From: Planctomycetia bacterium
GTDB lineage: Bacteria > Planctomycetota > Planctomycetia > Pirellulales > Thermoguttaceae
Length of the DNA: 49,879 bases
Reading direction: 5' to 3'
Assembly: GCA_030535245.1 (NCBI GenBank)
Contig: JAUNBJ010000012.1
Span: 1-49,879, forward strand
The position numbers and the translations under genes were made by a program. The notes under the pieces are model-generated. The model had not been told where the DNA came from. It saw nothing but the letters and a program-made list of their open reading frames with translations, and made no database searches. Positions 27,288 through 36,311 of this stretch are shown one piece after another. Each line of letters starts with the position of its first letter. Position 1 is the stretch's first letter.

Positions 27288-28118
27288 ATGAGACATACGA
27301 TTCCCGGAAGCCGCGTGATTCTGACGGGGGCCAGTTCTGGCATTGGGCGGCAGTTGGCGTTGCAGTTGGGGACAGGCGGGGCAAAGCTGGTGATCAATGC
27401 ACGCCGTGGAACGCTTTTGGAAGAAGTCCGGCAGGAGATTCAGGAAGCGAACGACCGGGCGGGGAAACCGACGTTTGTGGAGCTTGTCGTCGGCGACATA
27501 ACGCTTCCGCAGACGCGGCAGACGCTTGTGGATCGGGTCGTGGAGGCGTACGGCGGGCTGGACATTTTGTTGAACAACGCGGGGGGAGCGGCGTCGGGGC
27601 TGTTTGAGACGGGAACTCCAGAGCGGCTGACGAAGGTGCTGAATCTGAATTTGGTGTCGGCGGTGGAGATGACGCGGTTGGCGCTGCCGTGGCTGAAGTG
27701 TGGCGAACGTCGGAAGGATGCGCCGACGGCACCGATGATCGTGTATCTCAGCTCGGTGGTAGGTTTTCGCGGAGTGACACATTATAGCGAATATTGTGCG
27801 GCCAAATTCGCAGTGCGAGGTTTCAGCGAGTCGATCCGCACGGAGCTGCACCGGTACGGTATCGACGTTTTGTGCGTCTGTCCCGGCTCGACGGATACCG
27901 AGTTTTTCACCCGTTACCTGGAAAACACCGGGGAACCGACCTGGCCGCACCATTCGCGGGTTTCGCCGCAGTACGTTGCCGGTCAGATACTTCGGGCCAT
28001 TCGGCGGGGAAAGCATGAAATCACACCGTTTTTCCTGGGCAAGGTGTTGCGATTCCTGAACAATTTTTGCCCGCGATTTATCGATCGGGCGATGCTCTGG
28101 TATGCGGAGGGGAAATGA
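27288..28118 (+). CDS. SDR-family oxidoreductase
   Basis: A 276-aa classical short-chain dehydrogenase/reductase. The NAD(P)-binding motif is TGASSGIG (13-20), followed by INARR, the NNAGG motif, a catalytic serine in YLSSVVG, and Y169-CAA-K173. The C-terminus ends with FLNNFCPRFIDRAMLWYAEGK. The chain resembles membrane-associated ketoreductase-like SDRs, but the substrate cannot be told from the sequence. I chose the ATG at 27288 (GGGCAGAGAG just upstream) rather than the GTG at 27264. Its TGA overlaps the start of the LarA-like gene (TGATG), so the two proteins are translationally coupled and probably act in one pathway. Confidence 0.85.
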   Translation: MRHTIPGSRVILTGASSGIGRQLALQLGTGGAKLVINARRGTLLEEVRQEIQEANDRAGKPTFVELVVGDITLPQTRQTLVDRVVEAYGGLDILLNNAGGAASGLFETGTPERLTKVLNLNLVSAVEMTRLALPWLKCGERRKDAPTAPMIVYLSSVVGFRGVTHYSEYCAAKFAVRGFSESIRTELHRYGIDVLCVCPGSTDTEFFTRYLENTGEPTWPHHSRVSPQYVAGQILRAIRRGKHEITPFFLGKVLRFLNNFCPRFIDRAMLWYAEGK

Positions 28119-29362
28119 TGGAAACGACGTTATGTTACGGGGAAAACAAGGTGTTGACGTTGCACGCAGACGACGCGCAGCTGCTGTATGTGCATGACGA
28201 CGGGGCAGGGGACAGGACACGCGACCAGATTGCCGACGCGGTGAAATCGGGGCTGGAAAAACCGTTGGAATACCCGCCGCTTGCGGAGAGTCTTTTGGAG
28301 GGGGATCATGTGGTGATTCCGTTGGCTCCCCAGGTTCCGGAGGGGGAAACGGTGCTTCGGGCGGTGTTGGACTACCTGTTTTCGCAGGACGCAATGCGGG
28401 TGCCGGGGCGGGTGACGATTTTGCGTTCTCCGGAGGATGCGGTTTGGAATCATCCCCGGCTTACGGAGATTTTGCCGTCGCCCGAACTGGCGGAAAAGGT
28501 GGAGGTCGTCACGCACAATCCGAAGGATAAGGATTCCTTTGCGCTTTTGGGGCTGGACGCGGCCAGCGAGTCGCTGGTGTTGAATCGGCTGCTGTTCGAC
28601 GCCGATGTGATCCTGCCGGTGGGAAGTTTCCTGCCGTCGATGACGACCGGTTATTATGGCATTCACACGCCGCTTTATCCGCTTTTTTCCGACGAGGTGA
28701 CGCAGCGTCGGTTCCATTTTTTCAGTCGGGACATGCACGAACGCCAGCATGATTTGTTGCACCAGCTTTCGGACGAGGTGCAGGAAGTGACGCGTCAGTT
28801 GGGGGTGGCGTTGTCGTTGCAGGTGATTCCGGGGCTTCCGGGAGCAGCGGGAACGGGGGTGGCGGACGTCGTTTTTGGGAATTATCACGATGTGTTTCAG
28901 GAGGGGTATTCCCGTTATCGCGACCGTTGGACGTTTTTATCGGGGCAGACGCCGAACATGGTGGTGGGGTCGATCACAGGCGCCCCCATGCAGCAATGTT
29001 GGCGAAACGTGTCGCGGGCTTTGGTCACGGCGTCGCGGATTGTGTCGGAGGGTGGGGTTATTGCGCTTTGTTGTGACGTCGCCGGGGAATTACCGATGGG
29101 GCTGGAAGTGTACCGTCGGACGCAGGATGTGGAGAAGGCTGCGAAGTGGATTCGCCGCGAGGATGCCGACGATGCCCAGATGGTGTTGGACATGCTTCCG
29201 GTGCTTCAGGATTACCGGGTGTTTTTCCTGTCGCCTCTGGATGGGGATTTGCTGGAGGAATTGAACATCATGCCACTTGCCGACCCCCAGACATTGGAGC
29301 GGCTTCTTCGGAATTCCGGAACGTGCATGATTTTGCCCGACGTTCATCGGTTGATAGTTTAA
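28118..29362 (+). CDS. LarA-like (DUF2088) nickel-pincer-type racemase/epimerase homologue
   Basis: A 414-aa protein resembling lactate racemase LarA: N-terminal DUF2088-like domain (DDGAGDRTRDQIADAVKSGLEKP.., VVIPLAPQVPEGETVLRAVLDYL), HNPKDKDSFALLG in the middle, then an ADVILPVGSFLPSMTTGYYG segment and a C-terminal domain. LarA enzymes use a nickel-pincer nucleotide to racemise or epimerise alpha-hydroxy acids. The substrate here is unknown; no larB, larC or larE maturation genes are in the window. The usual DHTRP-type motif is degenerate (GDRTRDQI), so loss of cofactor binding is possible. GGAGG lies 6 nt before the ATG at 28118, which shares its A with the TGA of the SDR gene. Confidence 0.65.
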   Translation: METTLCYGENKVLTLHADDAQLLYVHDDGAGDRTRDQIADAVKSGLEKPLEYPPLAESLLEGDHVVIPLAPQVPEGETVLRAVLDYLFSQDAMRVPGRVTILRSPEDAVWNHPRLTEILPSPELAEKVEVVTHNPKDKDSFALLGLDAASESLVLNRLLFDADVILPVGSFLPSMTTGYYGIHTPLYPLFSDEVTQRRFHFFSRDMHERQHDLLHQLSDEVQEVTRQLGVALSLQVIPGLPGAAGTGVADVVFGNYHDVFQEGYSRYRDRWTFLSGQTPNMVVGSITGAPMQQCWRNVSRALVTASRIVSEGGVIALCCDVAGELPMGLEVYRRTQDVEKAAKWIRREDADDAQMVLDMLPVLQDYRVFFLSPLDGDLLEELNIMPLADPQTLERLLRNSGTCMILPDVHRLIV

Positions 29363-29448
29363 GGGAACCTGAGGTTGGCTCGGTTTCCAGGGAGGAGGGG
29401 CGATTCACACATGGAATGGCCCGCCGGAAATATTGAAAGGAGTCCTTG

Positions 29449-31779
29449 ATGAAACGGTACGTTTGGTTGTTGGGAATGGTCTTGGCCAGTTCGGTTGGGG
29501 CCGGGGAGATTTACGTGGCTCCGAACGGAAACGACGCGGCGAAAGGGACGCTGGAAGCGCCGATGGCGACGCTTGCCGGGGCGCAAAAACGCTGGCGGGC
29601 GGAGACGGAACCGGTGGATGTGATTTTACGCGGCGGGGAATATGGCTGCACGCAAACGTTGGAAATCACGGAGGCGGACGCGGCCCTGCGCAGCGTTCGG
29701 GCCTATCGTGGCGAGAAGCCGGTGCTTTACGGCAGCCAACCGGTGCGGGGGACGTGGGAAACGTGGAAAGGGGGTATACGTCGCGTGGAACTTTCCGCCG
29801 ACCAGCGGGAAGCGTTTTCTTCTCCGGGTCAGCTTTTCATGGGGGGAACACGCCTTCTTCGGGCACGCTACCCCAACTTTGATTCCCAGAATCCGGTGAA
29901 GGGCGGTTTCCTTTACGTGTTTCGCAGCATGTACGGCGAGGAGGGGATCGGCGGCGATGTCGGGTGCATTCACAACGCGGGGGATTCGCTGACGTATGCG
30001 ATCGACGCACCGGAAGCGGGCACGTACGCGGTGTGGATTTACTACGGCACGCACATGGCCAGCTACAACAACGCGACGATGGATGGTCGGACGGTGTTGG
30101 TGGTCAACGGGGGGCCGGAAGTTCCCCTGACGAACCTGAAAGACACGGGAGCGTGGAGTCCGCAGGCATGGGCGCACTGCTGCGACGTGACGCTGAAAAA
30201 GGGGCGGAACGTCGTTCGCTGGATCAATAAAAAAGGGGGCGGCATGAACATCGGCGGGTGGAAATTCCTCCGCTCGAACCAGAAGATTCTCGTTCCTGCC
30301 GATGCCTTTACCGCGTCGGTTGGCAAGCAGCTTACGGTCCATTACGATGGGGTGAAAAACGCTTTTCATGCGGCGGCAGGGGAACTGAAACCAGCATGGG
30401 CCGGCGGCGACGTGGTGTTGAAAATTTTCCAGAGCGGAAGTTGCCGTGCGTTCATGGAGGTGGTTTCCATCCAGAGCATCGACGAAAAGAGCGGGCGGGT
30501 GTATCTTTCCGGGCCGGAATGCGTGGCGAAGCTGGCGACTGGCGACCGGTATTTTTTGGAGAATCATCTCGATTTCCTGGACGCTCCTGGGGAGTGGTAT
30601 CTGGATCGGAAAACCGGCATACTGTACCTGTATCCGCTGCAAAATTCGGTGGAAAACGTCCGGTTTGGCGTTTGCGGCACGTTGATTTCCGTCAAGCGAA
30701 AAACGCCGCTTTTGCTGGAAGGGCTGACGTTTACGGAAACGGCATTCACGTACAACGACGGCTGCGTGGGGTATTCCATGGGGAGCCGTGGCGTGGTGGA
30801 GATTGCCGGGGAAGGGGTGACGGTTCGGGACTGCCGGTTTGAGAATATCGGTCGGTACGCGGTCGTGATGTCCGGTGGGGGCCGGAACGTGGTTCGCTAT
30901 TGCACCATTTACAACAGCGGACAGGGGGGCGTGCTTTTGATTCAGTCCAACGACAACGACGTCTCCGATAACGTGATTGAGAACATCGGGCTGGAATACA
31001 AGCATATCGGCGGGGTCGTGCTGGAACGGGAATCGTCGGGAAACAACGTCACGCACAACTTCATTCAGAACTCCAGCCGCTACGGGATTTCGTTGAAAAA
31101 CGCGGGAGGTAATAATGAAATTTCCTTCAACGACGTTCGGAATACCAGCCTGGAAACGTACGATACCGGAGCGATCGAAGTGACGCAGGGGGATCGGAAT
31201 TTCCAAAGCGGTTCGCGTATCCGAAACAATCGGGTTCTCGACACGAACGGTTATTCCTGCATCGGCCCGAAAGAGATCGCGATGTCGTGGGGCATTTATC
31301 TGGATTCGTTTGCGGGGGGATACCTCGTGGAGAACAACTACGTAAACCGCACGACCCGTGGCGGGTTCATGTTTCAGGGGGGGAAGGGAAACGTTCTGCG
31401 GAACAACGTTTTCCTGAACGCGTCGATGTCGCAGGGGCATTTCAGCAACTACGTGCAAAACAGCGAGGATTTGGTGTTCGAGCACAACGTTGTGGCGTTC
31501 TCCAATCCCGAAGCGGCCTGGTTCTCTCAGGGGAAGAATCTGCCGGAGGTGCTGACGTGCGACCACAATATTTACTGGCGGTACGGTGGAGGGCTGGAAA
31601 CGCTGCCTGGTTTTGTCCAATGGAAACGTTTGGGGTTCGATGCACACAGCCTTGTGGCCGACCCGATGTTCGTCGATATTCGCGAGGATGACGCCCGACT
31701 GAAACCGGATTCGCCCTGCCTGAAAGCGGGTTTTCAGCCGATCGATCTGTCGAACGTGGGGCCACGCAAGAGGGAATAA
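29449..31779 (+). CDS. Exported right-handed beta-helix protein with inserted carbohydrate-binding-like domain
   Basis: A 776-aa protein with a signal peptide (MKRYVWLLGMVLASSVGAGE) and AAGGAG before the ATG. It opens with IYVAPNGNDAAKGTLEAPMATLAGA, the usual start of secreted parallel beta-helix enzymes (GH141-type and polysaccharide-lyase-like proteins). Residues about 170-280 look like a CBM6/35-type beta-sandwich inserted early (SLTYAIDAPEAGTYAVWIYY.., VTLKKGRNVVRWINKK). From about residue 400 to the end runs the right-handed beta-helix with Asn-rich turns (NVVRYCTIYNSGQGGVLL, DNDVSDNVIENIG). It probably cleaves or binds polysaccharide; the exact family and substrate are uncertain. It follows the LarA-like gene by 86 nt. 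Confidence 0.75.
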   Translation: MKRYVWLLGMVLASSVGAGEIYVAPNGNDAAKGTLEAPMATLAGAQKRWRAETEPVDVILRGGEYGCTQTLEITEADAALRSVRAYRGEKPVLYGSQPVRGTWETWKGGIRRVELSADQREAFSSPGQLFMGGTRLLRARYPNFDSQNPVKGGFLYVFRSMYGEEGIGGDVGCIHNAGDSLTYAIDAPEAGTYAVWIYYGTHMASYNNATMDGRTVLVVNGGPEVPLTNLKDTGAWSPQAWAHCCDVTLKKGRNVVRWINKKGGGMNIGGWKFLRSNQKILVPADAFTASVGKQLTVHYDGVKNAFHAAAGELKPAWAGGDVVLKIFQSGSCRAFMEVVSIQSIDEKSGRVYLSGPECVAKLATGDRYFLENHLDFLDAPGEWYLDRKTGILYLYPLQNSVENVRFGVCGTLISVKRKTPLLLEGLTFTETAFTYNDGCVGYSMGSRGVVEIAGEGVTVRDCRFENIGRYAVVMSGGGRNVVRYCTIYNSGQGGVLLIQSNDNDVSDNVIENIGLEYKHIGGVVLERESSGNNVTHNFIQNSSRYGISLKNAGGNNEISFNDVRNTSLETYDTGAIEVTQGDRNFQSGSRIRNNRVLDTNGYSCIGPKEIAMSWGIYLDSFAGGYLVENNYVNRTTRGGFMFQGGKGNVLRNNVFLNASMSQGHFSNYVQNSEDLVFEHNVVAFSNPEAAWFSQGKNLPEVLTCDHNIYWRYGGGLETLPGFVQWKRLGFDAHSLVADPMFVDIREDDARLKPDSPCLKAGFQPIDLSNVGPRKRE

Positions 31780-31948
31780 AGCGGCGTGGGTACGGATTTA
31801 CCGCATTTTGTCCCAAGCGGATGTCCCTGATGCAGGTCTGGTTCCGTCTGTCGGACGAAGGACTCTGGAAATCAGGCGGTCGGGGACGACCGCCCTCCGA
31901 ATACTGACTGCCTCCCGGTCGTACCGGGTTCAAAAACGTTTACGCGTT
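31780..31948. terminator. Convergent intergenic region with stacked hairpins
   Basis: Three hairpins in a row: ggcggtcg-ggga-cgaccgcc (31875-31894), cccggt-cgt-accggg (31914-31928) and aaaacg...cgtttt near 31933-31950. They lie between the ends of two converging genes and may serve as a two-way terminator. The second hairpin, with its flank, is identical over 17 nt to part of the pseudopilin-leader element at 20642-20658. Confidence 0.5.
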
Positions 31949-33202
31949 TTATTGCGGCAGGCGGGCCGGGTCGTGGGTGTCCGGGCCAAAGTAGCGCAAT
32001 CCCACCAGCGGTTCGCTGCCGGTGTTCACGATTTCCACACCTGCGGCGGCTGCTTCGGCGGAGATGAAGAACTCGTCGCGTGTCTCCTCACCAAAGTGAA
32101 TCATGACTGGCGTCTGGAGCGGCTGGCCGTTGATCGTACCGCACCCCTGCGTGCTGATCCAGGCACTCGCGCCGGGGTCGTTCAGGACGCATTTTGCACC
32201 CGGTTCCACGGTCAATTCCTTGGCGGTAACGAACTGGAAGCCGTCGCACGGTTTGTAGTCGATCCAGCGATCGGTGTACCCTTCGCCGGAGCATTCCTCG
32301 TCAACGACCGGTTCCATGTAGAAGTGCTGTTTGAAGAAGGGATCCACGTTCTTTTCCCAGTCGAGCTGGCTGACGATGAATTCCAGATCGAACTTCTTAT
32401 CTTCCGGCACATCTTTGACCAGCAGTTCCCACGGCACTTCGCGGCCCTCGACGATGGACTGGAACATGCCGAACACGTCGGAACCCCACTGCGGTTCGTA
32501 GGTGCACAGCGACCCCGGAGCGTGAAGCACTCCCGGCGGAACGCACCAGCCGGTACCCCGCTTCAGCCGGTAGGCGGCGGACAGGTCGAGAATGCCGTTG
32601 TCGCCCTTGTCCCAGTCGGCCAGGCATTGGATCATCTGCTCTTTCGTGGTGCCGGGGTTCAGGCCGAAGAACGTGTAGTCGAAATTGTTTTCAGCGGCGT
32701 TCAGCTGCGGGGGGAAATAGTACGATTCGGGTTTCCCGTCCTGCCCGGTCAGCTTGGCAAACTCGGCGGACTGGTGCATGTGGTGCGGGATGGGGCCGGC
32801 GTTGTCGAAAAATTTGGAATAGCAGGGCCAGCGGTGGTACTTGTCCCAGATGGCCTTGCCGACAAGACGTCCCTGAAGCTCGGACACGGCGTCTTTCAGC
32901 AGGAATCGTTCCCCTTCAAAAACACACCAGCTTTGGCCCTCGTCCCACGTACGCCCCTCGTTCATGGCGTCGGTGGTGGAGGAGAACCAGCGTTCGTCGA
33001 TACCGCCGCGGTGCAGCCCCAGGGCATACCAGTCGGTCGGAGCCAGCTTGATACGCTTTCCCGGCTGAAGGAAATTGCGTGGCACCCAGTTCGGAGCCAT
33101 GCGGAAAACCCCTTTTCCCGCGTTGAAAGCCCGTTCGGCGATGGCGGCTACATTGTCGCCCGTCACGGAAGTGGAACGATACATCGGATTGTCACTGCTC
33201 AT
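31949..33202 (-). CDS. Cupin protein resembling mannose-6-phosphate isomerase
   Basis: A 417-aa cytoplasmic protein. A metal site of the phosphomannose-isomerase type is visible: GPIPHHMHQ (H140, H141, H143), then GKPESYYF with E159, and VPPGVLHAPGS with H227. The rest, including the long C-terminal cupin barrel (TVEPGAKCVLNDPGASAWISTQGCGTING), fits a two-cupin fold. It is probably a sugar or sugar-phosphate isomerase, but its sequence differs from the standard ManA family, so the substrate is open. I chose the ATG at 33202 with GAGG upstream; the longer open frame has no site. It shares its strand with the oxidoreductase gene upstream (135 nt gap). Confidence 0.6.
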   Translation of the reverse strand: MSSDNPMYRSTSVTGDNVAAIAERAFNAGKGVFRMAPNWVPRNFLQPGKRIKLAPTDWYALGLHRGGIDERWFSSTTDAMNEGRTWDEGQSWCVFEGERFLLKDAVSELQGRLVGKAIWDKYHRWPCYSKFFDNAGPIPHHMHQSAEFAKLTGQDGKPESYYFPPQLNAAENNFDYTFFGLNPGTTKEQMIQCLADWDKGDNGILDLSAAYRLKRGTGWCVPPGVLHAPGSLCTYEPQWGSDVFGMFQSIVEGREVPWELLVKDVPEDKKFDLEFIVSQLDWEKNVDPFFKQHFYMEPVVDEECSGEGYTDRWIDYKPCDGFQFVTAKELTVEPGAKCVLNDPGASAWISTQGCGTINGQPLQTPVMIHFGEETRDEFFISAEAAAAGVEIVNTGSEPLVGLRYFGPDTHDPARLPQ

Positions 33203-33337
33203 GAAGAAAACCTCAAAATTGTAAAAGTTTGGAAATTGGAAAATGAACGTTTCAATATCTCTATTTGTAGCCCTTCTCTCCCCAAAACGCAAGGGGTCGG
33301 GGAGATTTTTTGAAGAAGAATGGCAGGCGTCTGGAAA

Positions 33338-34780
33338 TTATTTCCGTTTCAGCTCCCGCATTCGGGCCGCTTCGGGTTTGATTTTGTAAACCGGGTCGAG
33401 CGGGTAACAGCCGCTGACCATGCCGTTTCGCGGGCCGGTGGTGCAGTCGCTGAACGTGCGGCAGATACGGCGTCGATCCAGCGGACGTCCGGCCAGCGTG
33501 TCGGCGATCAAGTCCCAATAGGGAAGCACCATCCGTCCCATTCCCACACTGTCGATCCACCCGTTTCGTACAACCCCCTGAGCCACCTGGGGCAGAAATT
33601 CCTGAAAATAGGTGTACGCACTTCCAATCATCGGCAGGGCGGGGAAACGCTGCTTGACGCTGCGGGCGGCGAAAATCTGGCGGCAGCAACCCAGAAGCGG
33701 GTCTTCCGGCGGCTCGATGTTGTCGGGAATCTGGAGCCTGCCGTGGATCAGCATCGCTTCCAATGCCGGCGTCATGGAGGGACGCTGCGCATAAACACTG
33801 TAATACGGCGACGCGGCGGTAAGGTTCAGCACGTCGATTTTCAATTCCTCGGCAAAGATCCGAACGATCTCAAAATCCTCGTCGCATAGCACGTTTTGGA
33901 CGGAACCGGGCGCCGCGTTCCCCTCGTGACCGGGAATGGAATCGAACAGGGAAAGCCGGACGCCGATTTTCATGCCGGGGCACTCGGTACGAATGCCGTC
34001 GATGATTTCACGGGCAAAACGCATTCGGTTTTCCAGCGGGCCACCGTAAGGGCCGGGGCGTCGCGTTGCGTGGAGCAGTTCGTGGGCGAAGTAGCCGTGG
34101 CAGTGCTTCACATCGACGAAATGGAAACCTGCCTTCCACGCCCATTTTGCCACCGTAACGTAGCGGTCGATGATGTCGTGAATATCGCCGTCCGTCAGAA
34201 CGCACGCGTCGTCGTTCGGGTCCACTTTCACACGTGCGTCGAGCACCGGATGGTGGCACGCGATTTTGGGCGCCATCGTGTCGTCCGGAGCTTTACTGAA
34301 CCGGCCGGAATGGGTGAGCTGCAGCCCGACCAAAAACGGTTCGTCGGGGTTTTTCCCTTCTCGTTGGAGCATTTCCCGATGTGCCTGCGTCACGGTATCG
34401 AAAAGCAGCGAAAACGTCGTGTCGGCATGTTCCGGACGGTAGCAAAGCTGTCGCGGGTTGGCTCGTCCGTCGTCACGCACGGCAAACGCTTCCCCACCCC
34501 AGACCAACGCCGCACCGCTGGCTCCGAATTTCTTCCAACGGCCCAAAACCAGGTCGTTGGGGCGTCCATCTTTCTCGGCGTCCCACCCTTCCATGGCATG
34601 GATTGTCCAACGGTTCGGGAGCGTGACGTCGCCAATGGTCCACGGACGCGCCATCGGAGAACCTTCCTCCGCCGACAAGATTTTTTCATCCACGGGCAAA
34701 TCCCGCAATCCTTTTTCTTCCAGATATGCGAGAAATTCCTCGCGTGTTTTCATCGTTCCCAGACGTTTAAAAGCAGGCAT
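33338..34780 (-). CDS. NADH:flavin oxidoreductase (Old Yellow Enzyme family)
   Basis: A 480-aa FMN-dependent TIM-barrel enzyme. Typical signatures are LPNRWTIHAMEGWDAEKDG near the N-terminus, GLQLTHSGRF, then HCHGYFAHELLHATRRPGPYGGPLENR, corresponding to the HGYL...YGG..ENR region of the family. The chain ends with CRTFSDCTTGPRNGMVSGCYPLD, a Cys-rich tail reminiscent of the iron-sulfur linker in 2,4-dienoyl-CoA-type reductases, but the following FAD/NAD domain is absent. The start ATG at 34780 has AAGGA 6 nt upstream; the larger frame to 35101 overlaps the acetyltransferase gene. Substrate unknown. The GNAT gene is 59 nt upstream on the same strand. Confidence 0.85.
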   Translation of the reverse strand: MPAFKRLGTMKTREEFLAYLEEKGLRDLPVDEKILSAEEGSPMARPWTIGDVTLPNRWTIHAMEGWDAEKDGRPNDLVLGRWKKFGASGAALVWGGEAFAVRDDGRANPRQLCYRPEHADTTFSLLFDTVTQAHREMLQREGKNPDEPFLVGLQLTHSGRFSKAPDDTMAPKIACHHPVLDARVKVDPNDDACVLTDGDIHDIIDRYVTVAKWAWKAGFHFVDVKHCHGYFAHELLHATRRPGPYGGPLENRMRFAREIIDGIRTECPGMKIGVRLSLFDSIPGHEGNAAPGSVQNVLCDEDFEIVRIFAEELKIDVLNLTAASPYYSVYAQRPSMTPALEAMLIHGRLQIPDNIEPPEDPLLGCCRQIFAARSVKQRFPALPMIGSAYTYFQEFLPQVAQGVVRNGWIDSVGMGRMVLPYWDLIADTLAGRPLDRRRICRTFSDCTTGPRNGMVSGCYPLDPVYKIKPEAARMRELKRK

Positions 34781-34839
34781 GGCGATCCTTGGTGTTCGTG
34801 CGGTTCGTTTTTTCTGTAAAGGCTTTTCCCCAGGCGGAA

Positions 34840-35328
34840 TTACGCGGCGACCAGACGGGGGCGGCGGTGGCAATACTGCATGACGTAAACATCCTCCTCC
34901 TGGTCGTTGGACGGGCTGCGTTGGATGGAGACGGCCCGAAATCCGAGCGAGCGGAAGAAAAGCTGTGCCGCCAGGTTGGATTCCTGGACTTCCAGCCGGA
35001 TTCCATGACGGCAGGAACCGTCCAGCCGGCAGGCGACGCGGGCCAGCATTTGGGAACCCACCCCCTGACGTTGAAATTCGGGAAGCACGGCGATGTTCCA
35101 AAGTCGGAACGCCTGCCGGGTCAACTCGTAGATGATGAACCCGACGATTTCCCCCTCATGTTCGGCCACCATGCCGACGCAGTGCGGATGGTTAAGAATC
35201 CTCGCAAATTCCAGCGGCAACCAGGGCCTGGAAGCGGTTTGCTGTTCAATCTCATAGACACGGTTCAGGTCGTCGCCTTTCATCCAACGGAGATGAATTT
35301 GAAGCAGTTCAGCGCACACACTATTCAT
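34840..35328 (-). CDS. GNAT-family N-acetyltransferase (RimI-like)
   Basis: A 162-aa acetyltransferase. The GNAT fold is clear: VGMVAEHEGEIVGFIIYEL, then the acetyl-CoA loop QRQGVGSQML (R/Q-x-x-G-x-G/A pattern), then SNLAAQLFFRSLGFRAV. The arrangement and length resemble RimI, which acetylates the N-terminus of ribosomal protein S18, but no position proves the target. I chose the ATG at 35328 with AAGGA upstream. It is divergent from the glycosyltransferase gene and probably shares a transcript with the oxidoreductase. Confidence 0.85.
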   Translation of the reverse strand: MNSVCAELLQIHLRWMKGDDLNRVYEIEQQTASRPWLPLEFARILNHPHCVGMVAEHEGEIVGFIIYELTRQAFRLWNIAVLPEFQRQGVGSQMLARVACRLDGSCRHGIRLEVQESNLAAQLFFRSLGFRAVSIQRSPSNDQEEDVYVMQYCHRRPRLVAA

Positions 35329-35525
35329 GAAATCTTCCTTAATGATAAACATTCCAGACAGGATTCCCTTCCTGTGACACCTCGACCTTACCCGATATTT
35401 CGTTTTTACGCAACCCCAATTTTCGGGAGACGCCTGAAATCCTTTTCACCCCAAACGTACCGAAAAAAAGCAGAAATCGTAAGGCAGGCGTCCCCCCGCC
35501 CCTACTCACGTGGGAAAAAAGCGTC

Positions 35526-35531
35526 TATAAT
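35526..35531 (+). promoter_or_regulatory. Possible -10 box of the glycosyltransferase gene
   Basis: A perfect TATAAT inside gcgtctataatagaaa, 28 nt before the ATG. No good -35 is seen at the right distance (tactca at 35503). Confidence 0.45.
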
Positions 35532-35559
35532 AGAAAAAAAACAGAAACGGAGCCGTTTG

Positions 35560-36285
35560 ATGGAAAATATTCTCTGCATGAAATGGGGAACCCGCTATTC
35601 CTCGGAGTATGTCAACACGCTGGCGTCGATGGTGCGGCGAAACATGGAGCGTCCGTATCGGCTGGTCTGCTTTACGGAGCGGCCGGAAGGGATCGTTCCC
35701 GACGTGGAAATCCGTCCGTTGCCCGAAATGGAGCTGGACGCCCGGCTTCCGGAGCGGGGCTGGCGGAAACTGACGATGTTTCAGGAAAAGCTGGCCGACA
35801 TTGAGGGAACCGCGTTATTCCTTGATTTGGACGTGGTGATTCTCGGTTCGCTGGACCCGTTTTTCGACGTTCCGGGCCGGTTTCGGATCGTGGAGGACTG
35901 GAACCTCCGCAACCGTTCGATTGGCAACTCGTCGGTGTTTCGTTTCGAGGTGGGGCAGCACCCGGACATCTTGCGGTATTATGTGGAGCATGGCGACGAA
36001 GTGCGGGCCGCACACCGCAACGAACAGGCGTACCTGTCGTGGTGCATGAAGGAAAAAGGAATCCTGGACTACTGGGATCCGGCATGGTGCAAAAGTTTCA
36101 AGCGTCATTGTATGCGGACGTTTCCCATGGGCTATTTCCAGCAGGCCCGGCATCCCGGTCCGGAGACGAAAGTCGTGATTTTTCACGGCAAGCCGAATCC
36201 CGACCAGGTTTGGAACGGTTGGCACGCGTCCAATTTCCTGCGAAGCGTGCGGAAAACGGATTGGATTACGGAAAATTATCGATAA
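35560..36285 (+). CDS. Small glycosyltransferase-like protein
   Basis: A 241-aa cytoplasmic protein. The D-x-D motif at FLDLDVVILGSLDP (D89, D91) plus the preceding NTLASMVRRNMERPYRLVCFTE and the later NSSVFRF, HRNEQAYLSW and FHGKPNP segments match glycosyltransferases related to GT8/GT-A folds; I cannot choose the exact family. It would transfer a sugar from a nucleotide donor with a divalent metal. GGAG lies 7 nt before the ATG. The gene ends 26 nt before the large secreted hydrolase gene and might be co-transcribed with it. Confidence 0.7.
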   Translation: MENILCMKWGTRYSSEYVNTLASMVRRNMERPYRLVCFTERPEGIVPDVEIRPLPEMELDARLPERGWRKLTMFQEKLADIEGTALFLDLDVVILGSLDPFFDVPGRFRIVEDWNLRNRSIGNSSVFRFEVGQHPDILRYYVEHGDEVRAAHRNEQAYLSWCMKEKGILDYWDPAWCKSFKRHCMRTFPMGYFQQARHPGPETKVVIFHGKPNPDQVWNGWHASNFLRSVRKTDWITENYR

Positions 36286-36311
36286 ATTTTTTTGAAAACA
36301 AGGAACCCGCC

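Noticed and set aside
29626..31647. 673-aa minus-strand ORF opposite the beta-helix protein
   Set aside because: Antisense shadow rich in Pro, His and Arg; the + strand has a signal peptide and ribosome site.
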